Shown in pieces: positions 1 to 5,704 of a DNA stretch of 5,902 nucleotides. The notes under the pieces are model-generated. The model made no database searches. It was not told the DNA's origin and saw only the letters and a program-made list of their open reading frames with translations. The stretch's first letter is position 1; each line of letters begins with the position of its first letter. Origin of the DNA: Desulfobacteraceae bacterium (lineage in GTDB: Bacteria > Desulfobacterota > Desulfobacteria > Desulfobacterales > Desulfobacteraceae); contig WFQS01000254.1 of the NCBI GenBank assembly GCA_015486915.1, forward strand, positions 1-5,902, in the 5' to 3' direction. A program made the position numbers and the translations under genes.

Positions 1-657
1 ACATCTATCCATGTGGAAAAAAAGACATTATTATCAAATTTGAAAAAGGTTGTGCAGAAAGCAGCGTTAGAAACTGATATCTTGTTTGGCAATGTACAAA
101 TTGAACCGAAGTTGTTTAAAAACAGTCTTTATGCGTACAAATGCTTAATCCCGTTTTGGGGAGCTGATCATCCAAAAAACAAAAATGCGCCTCCGGAAAA
201 TAGATGGGGAACATCTGTTAAACTTGACTTTACCATCCATGAAATTATTTGTTTGCAGAAAGACAAAAAGAGAATCATCCACCCTTATTCTGATTCTTTA
301 CCAAATGTTTTGATACCCTGTTATTCAATGGAAGAAATTGTTTCTGAAAAACTGAGAGCGATCTTGCAGCGTAATTATGCAGCACCACGGGATTATTACG
401 ACTTATGGTACATTATAACTCACATTGATAGAATTAACTGGATAGAAATTTCATCTGCTTTTAAAACAAAATGCGCTTTTAAAAATATAAGTTTTAATTC
501 TGTTCAGGATTTTTTTGTAAAATCTAAAATGATAAGCTGTAAAAAGGAATGGGAACATTCATTAAACCATCACATGAAAATTTTACCGTGCTTTGATTCG
601 ATCGTTGCCGACCTTAAGCAGCAGATAAATAAAAACAAACTATTTCCGGAACAATAG
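1..657 (+). CDS. AbiEii-like nucleotidyltransferase (type IV toxin family), 5' end outside window
   Basis: The frame is open from base 1, so the true start lies upstream; the GTG at 13 is only the first possible start inside the window. Counting from that GTG, 214 residues are visible. They carry the second half of the AbiEii/AbiGii nucleotidyltransferase fold: a strand with VKLDF (about 69-73), then the family signature IPCYSMEEI (101-109), SEKLRAILQR (111-120) and PRDYYDLWYI (125-134), including the conserved lysine K113 and aspartates D127 and D130. The N-terminal part that should hold the GS...DxD catalytic motif is missing because of the window edge. In the AbiE system this protein is the toxin, with AbiEi as antitoxin and repressor; no antitoxin is visible here. 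It ends in TAG 3 bases before cas4, so the two are almost certainly co-transcribed. Family assignment is from motifs; a role in CRISPR function is only inference. Confidence 0.78.
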   Translation, partial: TSIHVEKKTLLSNLKKVVQKAALETDILFGNVQIEPKLFKNSLYAYKCLIPFWGADHPKNKNAPPENRWGTSVKLDFTIHEIICLQKDKKRIIHPYSDSLPNVLIPCYSMEEIVSEKLRAILQRNYAAPRDYYDLWYIITHIDRINWIEISSAFKTKCAFKNISFNSVQDFFVKSKMISCKKEWEHSLNHHMKILPCFDSIVADLKQQINKNKLFPEQ

Positions 658-660
658 CAT

Positions 661-1155
661 ATGGCAAATCTTCAATATACCGGCACACAGATAAATTATT
701 ATTTTGTCTGCAAGAGAAAACTCTGGCTGTTCACAAAAGATATCCGGTTTGAGAATGACAATGAGTATGTGCAATTGGGACGATTAATTGATGAAAATAG
801 CTACAAACGGAATAAAAAGCAGATTGAGATTGGTAAAATAAAAATTGATTTTCTGGATAATAAAGGCGTGATTCATGAGGTTAAAAAATCAAATAAAATT
901 GAAAAAGCCCATATTTACCAGGTAAAATATTATATCCTTACTTTAAGAGAGATGGGGGTTGAAAATGTCACAGGCGAGATTGATTATCCAAAGCTAAAAA
1001 AGAAGCAGGCAGTGACCTGGGAGCCTGGTGATGAAATATTATTCAAAGATATTTTTTCAGGGATTCAAAAAATATTGGCCATGCCCATGCCCCCGGTTGT
1101 TATTAAAAAAAATATCTGCAAGAAATGTGCGTATTATGAATTTTGTTTTGTTTAG
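661..1155 (+). CDS. cas4: CRISPR-associated exonuclease Cas4 (type I-B-like)
   Basis: This 164-residue protein has the normal length of the compact Cas4 family found in type I loci. It is a RecB-like nuclease with an iron-sulfur cluster that processes prespacer ends and helps Cas1-Cas2 select PAM and orientation. Four cysteines that would hold the 4Fe-4S cluster are visible: C17 in YFVCKRKLWLF and the C-terminal trio C153, C156 and C162 (ICKKCAYYEFC). The nuclease motifs are D63 (KIDFLD), E73-x-K75 (HEVKKS) and Q87-x3-Y91 (QVKYY). The segment LGRLIDENSY near residue 39-48 has Asp at the place where many Cas4 proteins have the motif I His. A weak ribosome site GGAA (648-651) precedes the ATG. 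The gene sits 3 bases after the AbiEii-like gene and 12 bases before cas1, and its TAG stop overlaps the cas1 ribosome site. All key motifs except that motif I position are intact, so it is probably functional. Confidence 0.95.
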   Translation: MANLQYTGTQINYYFVCKRKLWLFTKDIRFENDNEYVQLGRLIDENSYKRNKKQIEIGKIKIDFLDNKGVIHEVKKSNKIEKAHIYQVKYYILTLREMGVENVTGEIDYPKLKKKQAVTWEPGDEILFKDIFSGIQKILAMPMPPVVIKKNICKKCAYYEFCFV

Positions 1156-1158
1156 GGG
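1154..1158 (+). promoter_or_regulatory. Ribosome binding site of cas1
   Basis: AGGGG lies 9 bases before the ATG at 1168 and overlaps the TAG stop of cas4 (1153-1155). It is the strongest Shine-Dalgarno site in the operon. The overlap suggests that termination on cas4 and initiation on cas1 are coupled. Confidence 0.7.
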
Positions 1159-1167
1159 ATAGCCATC

Positions 1168-2157
1168 ATGAAACAGTCTTTATATTTTTTTTCAAACTGC
1201 ACTATTAAACGCAAAGATAATACCTTGATGTTTGATATTGATGGTAAGAAAAAGTTTCGCCCGGTTGAAGCGGTATCTGATATTTTCTTATTCAGTGAAC
1301 ATACACTGAATACCAAATTATTGAACTTTCTTGGGCAGCAGCAGATCCCCGTTCATATTTTTAATTATTATGGATTTTATTCCGGTTCTTTTTTCCCACG
1401 GGAACAATACCTTTCCGGACATGTAACAATCAGTCAGGCAAAACATTATCTTGATAAGAAAAAAAGAATGCTTCTGGCTTATCAGGTATTGAATGCAGCA
1501 GCCTCAAATATTATCACTAATTTGACATATTATAAGAACAGAGACCGGGATGTTGAAGGAAAGATCCTGCAAATTAAAGATTTAAAAAAATCATTAAAAG
1601 ATGCGGATTCCATCTCATATTTAATGGGAATTGAAGGGAACATCAGGGAGTTGTATTATTCATCGTTTAATGAAATTATCCAGGGTAAGTCTGAATTTAA
1701 AAAACGGGTAAAAAGGCCCCCGGATAACTTTATCAATACACTTATTTCTTTTGGAAATTCTCTTGTTTATACATCTGTATTGTCCGAACTTTATCGAACT
1801 CAGCTTGATCCCACTGTGAGTTTTCTTCATGAACCTGGTTACAGGCGGTATTCCCTTGCCCTTGATATTGCTGAAATTTTTAAACCCATTATCATGGATA
1901 GAATGATTTTTACAATGGTTAACAGAAATGAAATATCAGAGAAAGATACAGAAAAAAATCTTAACCATTGCTATTTGAAAGACAAAGGCAGGATGAAGTT
2001 TTTAAGAAAATATGATGAAAGATTGAAAATAACTATTAAACATAAAAAGCTAAATCGCCATGTCTCTTATAAAAGGCTTATCCGGCTTGAATGCTATAAA
2101 ATTATTAAACATATTCTTGGCGAAGAAAAATATACAGGTTTTAAAATGTGGTGGTAA
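1168..2157 (+). CDS. cas1: CRISPR-associated integrase Cas1 (type I-B family)
   Basis: This 329-residue protein is the integrase subunit that, with Cas2, inserts new spacers at the leader end of the array. Its length and sequence match the Cas1 group found with type I-B systems. The metal-binding residues of the active site are visible: E156 in MGIEGNIRELYY, H221 in SFLHEPGYRR, and the acidic pair D233 and E236 in LALDIAEIFKP, followed by the family-typical IIMDR (241-245). The N-terminal beta domain starts SLYFFSNCTIKRKDNTL. The C-terminal tail is rich in Lys and Arg, suited to DNA contact. The ATG is preceded by the AGGGG site at 1154-1158. The protein ends in MWW before a TAA that lies 2 bases before cas2. 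The gene is intact and strikingly AT-rich compared with mutY downstream. Confidence 0.97.
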   Translation: MKQSLYFFSNCTIKRKDNTLMFDIDGKKKFRPVEAVSDIFLFSEHTLNTKLLNFLGQQQIPVHIFNYYGFYSGSFFPREQYLSGHVTISQAKHYLDKKKRMLLAYQVLNAAASNIITNLTYYKNRDRDVEGKILQIKDLKKSLKDADSISYLMGIEGNIRELYYSSFNEIIQGKSEFKKRVKRPPDNFINTLISFGNSLVYTSVLSELYRTQLDPTVSFLHEPGYRRYSLALDIAEIFKPIIMDRMIFTMVNRNEISEKDTEKNLNHCYLKDKGRMKFLRKYDERLKITIKHKKLNRHVSYKRLIRLECYKIIKHILGEEKYTGFKMWW

Positions 2158-2159
2158 AA

Positions 2160-2441
2160 ATGTATATAATTGCAATGTATGATATAAATACTGAAACAAA
2201 GAGTGGGCGTAAGCGTTTAAGATTGATTTTTAAGTTGTTGAAAAAATATCTTATTCGAATTCAAAATTCCGTTTTTGAGGGTGAACTTACCAAAGCCAAA
2301 TTTGAAGAAATGAAAATAAAGGTCAAAAATATTATTCATAGTACCAAAGATTCGGTTATTTTTTTTAAAAGCCGGGATATAAAATGGATGGATAAAGAAA
2401 TTTTAGGTTTTGAAAAGGATAATACCGATAACTTCTTATAA
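2160..2441 (+). CDS. cas2: CRISPR-associated protein Cas2
   Basis: This 93-residue protein is the dimeric scaffold that bridges two Cas1 dimers in the integration complex. It begins MYIIAMYDIN, the usual Cas2 first strand, with the conserved Asp at residue 8. It continues with RLIFKLLKKYLIRIQNSVFEGELT, typed here as its motifs RIQNSVFEGEL (about residues 34-44), which is the classic Cas2 core. I chose the ATG at 2160 over the GTG at 2148: the ATG gives the normal N-terminus, has a GGTGG sequence (2150-2154) 5 bases upstream, and avoids overlap with cas1. The frame differs from that of cas1. It is the last gene of the operon, and its stop is followed directly by the CRISPR leader. The length is normal and no defect is seen. 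Confidence 0.94.
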   Translation: MYIIAMYDINTETKSGRKRLRLIFKLLKKYLIRIQNSVFEGELTKAKFEEMKIKVKNIIHSTKDSVIFFKSRDIKWMDKEILGFEKDNTDNFL

Positions 2442-2570
2442 GATTTAAGCTCTTTGACAATTTGCTAAATACCGTCATTTATCCTGTAATTTTACTGAAT
2501 TAATTGTTGACGGAAAAAATAGCCTGAGGTATCATTATAAGATGCTGATTTTATAGTGTTGTTTGGATGG
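2442..2570 (+). promoter_or_regulatory. CRISPR leader
   Basis: This 129-base AT-rich non-coding stretch runs from the cas2 stop to the first repeat. It is assigned as leader because it lies beside cas1-cas2, the first repeats are perfect while the altered repeats are at the far end, and the ATTGAAAC end of each repeat points away from it. It contains an inverted repeat, CCGTCA (2472-2477) and TGACGG (2508-2513), flanking the palindrome-like GTAATTTTAC and AATTAATT segments. It also holds a -35/-10 pair listed separately. A perfect TTGACA at 2454-2459 has only a poor -10 downstream. Confidence 0.85.
2507..2535 (+). promoter_or_regulatory. Probable promoter for pre-crRNA
   Basis: TTGACG (2507-2512), 17 bases, then TATCAT (2530-2535): each box differs from the sigma-70 consensus at one position and the spacing is ideal. 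Transcription would start near 2542, about 30 bases before the first repeat, in the direction that gives crRNAs with an ATTGAAAC 5' handle. The -35 box overlaps the right arm of the leader inverted repeat, so a protein bound there could affect both transcription and spacer integration. Confidence 0.6.
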
Positions 2571-3859
2571 CTTTTAATCAGACCAGTGTGGAATTGAAAC
2601 CCGTATATTTCCCAATAGATCCTCCAAGTCGACCGTCTTTTAATCAGACCAGTGTGGAATTGAAACATGTTCAGACTGCCTATATGGCAGGACGTTGGAA
2701 ACCTTTTAATCAGACCAGTGTGGAATTGAAACAGTTATGTTGATGATGTTGTAGAATATGATAATGTTGCTCTTTTAATCAGACCAGTGTGGAATTGAAA
2801 CGTGATAATTATGGTAATTATATCTACTCAGACGGTTCTTTTAATCAGACCAGTGTGGAATTGAAACGGTAAGGCCGGGGATGACACCACAGGCTTAGAT
2901 TCTTCTTTTAATCAGACCAGTGTGGAATTGAAACAATGGCGTCTGCTGGTCAACCCTGACGGATTAATTGCTTTTAATCAGACCAGTGTGGAATTGAAAC
3001 ACGGATTTGTCACGGTAAAACAGGTGAAAATGCCTGCTTTTAATCAGACCAGTGTGGAATTGAAACATGGCCACACCCGAGGGCTGGAGCTGAATCTCAA
3101 TACTTTTAATCAGACCAGTGTGGAATTGAAACAAGCGATATATTGTGGATATGGAATAGATTTAGATTCTTTTAATCAGACCAGTGTGGAATTGAAACTC
3201 GGTTTGTCTCTGCCTGCTGTGCATTCGGGGAAGTCTTTTAATCAGACCAGTGTGGAATTGAAACATCAGAATGGAGTGAACCATGAATTGCTTAGAAAGC
3301 CTTTTAATCAGACCAGTGTGGAATTGAAACCTGGTAACATCTTTCATCTGAGTTGATGGTTTTAGTCTTTTAATCAGACCAGTGTGGAATTGAAACGAGG
3401 TACAGATTTCTTTTGTAATACAAGATTTGTATTCTTTTAATCAGACCAGTGTGGAATTGAAACGATTTTTGAAAACATAGATGCCCGTGAACCGCCCCTG
3501 CTTTTAATCAGACCAGTGTGGAATTGAAACTCATTTTTTTAAGAAAAACAGATGTCCCAGCTCCGCTTTTAATCAGACCAGTGTGGAATTGAAACGAAAG
3601 CTGCAGCAGTATCCCAGCTTCGGGCACTTGGCTTTTAATCAGACCAGTGTGGAATTGAAACATTCTGGTTGCCATGAATATTTTATAACAGCATTCGCTT
3701 TTAATCAGACCAGTGTGGAATTGAAACCCGGGACTGCAATGTCACCTGAAACGGCGGTGTTGCCTTTTAATCAGACCAGTGTGGAATTGAGACGAAATTC
3801 AGGCGGCCGGCGGCATCGGCTTTTTTCTGCTTTTAATCAGACCAGTGTGGAATTGAGAC
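2571..3859 (+). CRISPR. CRISPR array, 20 repeats of 30 bases and 19 spacers, type I-B-like
   Basis: The repeat unit (first copy 2571-2600) begins CTTTTAATCAGACC and ends in ATTGAAAC, the conserved 3' part that becomes the crRNA 5' handle in type I-B and III systems. Repeats start at 2571, 2637, 2703, 2772, 2838, 2905, 2971, 3037, 3103, 3169, 3235, 3301, 3367, 3434, 3501, 3566, 3632, 3698, 3764 and 3830. Spacers are 36 bases except numbers 3 (39), 5, 13 and 14 (37) and 15 (35). The first 18 repeats are identical; the last two share one A to G change. The repeat has only weak pairing potential (TTTTAAT near the start against ATTGAAA at the end), as expected for repeats cut by Cas6. No two spacers are alike, and none was seen by eye to match another part of the window. 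Type is inferred from repeat length, handle and cas4-cas1-cas2 order. Confidence 0.98.
3764..3859 (+). repeat. Two variant repeats at the trailer end of the array
   Basis: Repeats 19 (3764-3793) and 20 (3830-3859) end GAGAC where all others end GAAAC, that is an A to G change at repeat position 28. This lies inside the crRNA handle, so crRNAs carrying the spacers after repeats 19 and 20 would have altered handles; only spacer 19 is affected because nothing follows repeat 20. Sharing of the same change suggests duplication of one altered repeat during past spacer acquisition, or conversion. It supports the leader lying upstream. Confidence 0.9.
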
Positions 3860-3878
3860 AAAAACAACCTTTGTTGTA

Positions 3879-4298
3879 TTATGGGTATGATTTGAAAAAT
3901 CTATGGTCAGCCCCACGCTCGGGATCTGAAAACTTTACGTTTGCAAGCCCTGGAACGGCAGGCTGTACCGCCCCCAAAAGACCCACATGGCGAAGGTTCT
4001 TTTTATCACTTCCAAGGGAGATGGATATTTTTTTGTAATGCCCGGTTTTCACAAGGCTTTTCACCGCATCGGGAATCTGCTTGAACAGTGCTGAAAGTAT
4101 ATCCCCTGTCCTCTTTAGTTTATCCACCCATCCAAAAGCAGGCTCGCTGTCCTCCGGATGTCCGAACACCAGCGGAGCTTCCCTTTCTTTGGGATTATAA
4201 CTCTGGAAGATATTATCGAGATCATCCGTGGTGAGCGTAACCTATTTGCCGTTCTTTGCCGTCCATGTGCCGGCCTTGCAGATTTCAATCCAATTCAT
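3879..4298 (-). pseudogene. Mu-like phage protease (Mu gpI / PF10123-like), truncated, with internal amber codon
   Basis: Read on the - strand from ATG at 4298-4296, this gives MNWIEICKAGTWTAKNGK, a TAG at 4244-4242, then VTLTTDDLDNIFQSYNP, EAPLVFGHPEDSEPAFGWV, QIPDAVKSLVKTGHYKKIS and LRHVGLLGAVQPAVPGLANV. These are the N-terminal signature blocks of the Mu-like prophage I protease that matures the phage head. The start has an excellent ribosome site. The family is usually over 300 residues, but here the frame ends after about 139 codons, just before the CRISPR trailer. The last 12 or so residues look frame-shifted; the neighbouring frame there reads TIDFSN, closer to what I would expect. With both a stop codon and a lost C-terminus the gene is dead as a phage gene. 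Its end lies only 19 bases beyond the last repeat, and it reads towards the array. Confidence 0.75.
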
Positions 4299-4305
4299 CT
4301 TGACA

Positions 4306-4310
4306 CTCCT
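4306..4310 (-). promoter_or_regulatory. Ribosome binding site of the phage protease remnant
   Basis: On the - strand AGGAG lies 7 bases before the ATG at 4298 and directly follows the TAA (4313-4311) of the preceding phage reading frame. This site fixes the true start of the protease remnant, upstream of its internal TAG. Confidence 0.7.
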
Positions 4311-4445
4311 TTAACCTTCCAATATTATTGTTCTTAAGGGAACGTAATTTGCGAGGAGGGCCGCCTCATCGTGCCGCATTTTACGTGCAGGATTGCGAGC
4401 CGGTCCTGTTATCCCGTCTACGGCGAACATTATTTCTTCCCATAT
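4311..4445 (-). pseudogene. 3' tail of an unidentified phage gene upstream of the protease
   Basis: On the - strand an open stretch reads WEEIMFAVDGITGPARNP, then RKMRHDEAALLANYVPLR, and ends TIILEG before TAA at 4313-4311. From its ATG at 4430 it is 39 residues, but an in-frame stop sits just before 4445, so it is most likely the end of a longer gene cut or shifted there. I do not recognise the family. The reason to call it coding is its protein-like composition and its tight junction to the protease start: its stop abuts the ribosome site, as in phage head operons. It fills the space up to 24 bases before the mutY reading frame, so the whole array-to-mutY interval is phage-derived. Confidence 0.5.
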
Positions 4446-4469
4446 TTAAGAATTCCATAACAATTTAGG

Positions 4470-5618
4470 ATGGAATGGCTTTTAATTTTGAAAAAAGGGC
4501 TGCGATTGATACAGTTTCGAAAACGATTGCTCAGCTGGTACGCTGAAAATGCCAGGGCTCTGCCGTGGCGAAACACCCGGGACCCCTATCACATCTGGGT
4601 ATCCGAGGTGATGCTTCAGCAAACCCCGGTTCAAACGGTTGTGCCCTATTATAACCGATTCGTCAAACAATTTTCAGATGTGGAAACCCTGGCTCGGGCC
4701 GATATCCAGACCGTGCTGAAAATATGGGAGGGGCTGGGGTACTATGGCCGTGCCAGGAATCTTCACCATGCCGCGAAACAGGTGATGAATGAACACAAAG
4801 GCATCATCCCGGACACCCTGATGGAATTTATAAAATTGAAAGGCGTGGGTGAATACATTGGTTCTGCCGTAATGAGCATCGCTTTTCACCATCCCCATGC
4901 CGTCGTCGACGGCAACGTTAAACGTGTGCTGGCACGTCTGTATGAAATAGATGACCCGGTCAATCGCTCTTCGTCCCACAAGATTTTTCATCAGGCGGTA
5001 TCAAAATTGTTTGATACCGGAAATCCATCCGCTTTCAACTAGGCAATTATGGAACTGGGTGCGCTGATATGCCGTCCGAAAAATCCAGAATGCAGCCATT
5101 GTCCAGTCCAAAAACACTGTTGTGCATACAAAAATGGAACTACGGAAAAATATCCCCGGCCGCTGCCGTCTGCGGCCATACCTGAATTCCATATTGCCGT
5201 CGGGGTGGTGTGGAAAAAAGATTTTGTTCTTATTACCCGGCGCAGGCCCGAAGGACTGTTGGGCGGTCTGTGGGAATTTCCGGGAGGAAAAGTCAAAAAA
5301 AATGAAACTGCATCAGGGGCATGTGTCCGGGAAATCGCCGAAGAAACCGGGTTGAAAATCCGTGTTGATTCTCATCTCACCCGGATCAAACACGCTTACA
5401 CCCATTTTAAGATCGACATGGACGTCTTTATCTACAAACATCTAACCGGCCGCGTTCGTCTGAACGGACCGGATTACGTAGGGTGCTTTCTTGAGCCACG
5501 TACAAAAATGGAGTACCCTGGACCTGCTGTAAAAAAAAGATCCGGGTCAGCCCAGGCGGACTGCCCTGGACGGGGTGGCGGAACAATTAAAGATATCTTA
5601 ACAATACCGCCACGTTGA
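4470..5618 (+). pseudogene. mutY: mutY adenine DNA glycosylase with Nudix-type C-terminal domain, interrupted by TAG
   Basis: MutY removes adenine mispaired with 8-oxoguanine. The frame reads through 383 codons, near full family length, but codon 191 is TAG (5040-5042), where the family has Gln (AFN-stop-AIMELGA versus FNQA). Before it are E46 (SEVMLQQTPV), the helix-hairpin-helix LKGVGEYIGSAV (123-134) and D147 (VVDGNVKRVLAR). After it, still in frame, come the iron-sulfur cysteines C201, C208, C211 and C217, and a C-terminal domain with GGLWEFPGGK and a complete Nudix box at 273-295 (G273, E279, R287-E288, E291-E292, G294). The last 30 residues are unlike the family; an 8-A run at 5531-5538 may mark a frameshift. 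The start could also be TTG at 4506, which has AAAGGG before it and would give LIQFRKRLLSWY as N-terminus. It is probably inactive unless the amber codon is read through. A separate product from ATG 5049 would lack the glycosylase domain. Confidence 0.85.
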
Positions 5619-5704
5619 TCCCAAGTAGTCAAAATTGAACATATTCATCGGTTCAAGTTTCCAGGAAGCTCCTTCAATCTGACAGAATGGAAGCATCCGT
5701 TTGT

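Noticed and set aside
2148..2159. GTG at 2148 as the start of cas2
   Set aside because: It would add VVVK before the normal Cas2 N-terminus and overlap cas1; the ATG at 2160 fits the family start and has GGTGG upstream.
2454..2482. TTGACA at 2454-2459 as a second leader promoter
   Set aside because: The -35 is perfect, but only ATTTAT or TTTATC lies at suitable spacing, much poorer than the pair at 2507-2535.
3162..3347. - strand reading frame with repeated FQFHTGLIKR segments
   Set aside because: Same cause on the other strand: the 66-base period of the array.
2922..3356. Long + strand reading frame with repeated FNQTSVELK segments
   Set aside because: It is the CRISPR array itself. Repeat plus spacer is 66 bases, exactly 22 codons, so the repeat falls in the same frame each time and no stop arises. 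It has no ribosome site and is not a protein gene.
3864..3877. Small hairpin ACAAC-CTTT-GTTGT after the last repeat, as a possible terminator
   Set aside because: The stem is only 5 base pairs, mostly A-T, and no T run follows, so it is not a credible intrinsic terminator.
3583..4038. + strand reading frame covering the array end and the phage region
   Set aside because: The first half is repeats and spacers, and the second half is antisense to the phage protease remnant, whose - strand reading has recognisable family motifs.
5039..5296. Reading frames on the - strand and the second + frame within mutY (also 4482-4670, 4674-4991, 5001-5192, 5122-5355)
   Set aside because: They are shadows of mutY. 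The + frame carries continuous MutY motifs from 4470 to about 5530, and these alternatives show none.
5619..5704. Protein-like readings on both strands between mutY and the CZB-like fragment
   Set aside because: Short open stretches exist on either strand (for example WKLEPMNMFNFDYLG on -, HRFKFPGSSFNLTEW on +), but neither has a start, ribosome site or recognised motif, so I make no call.
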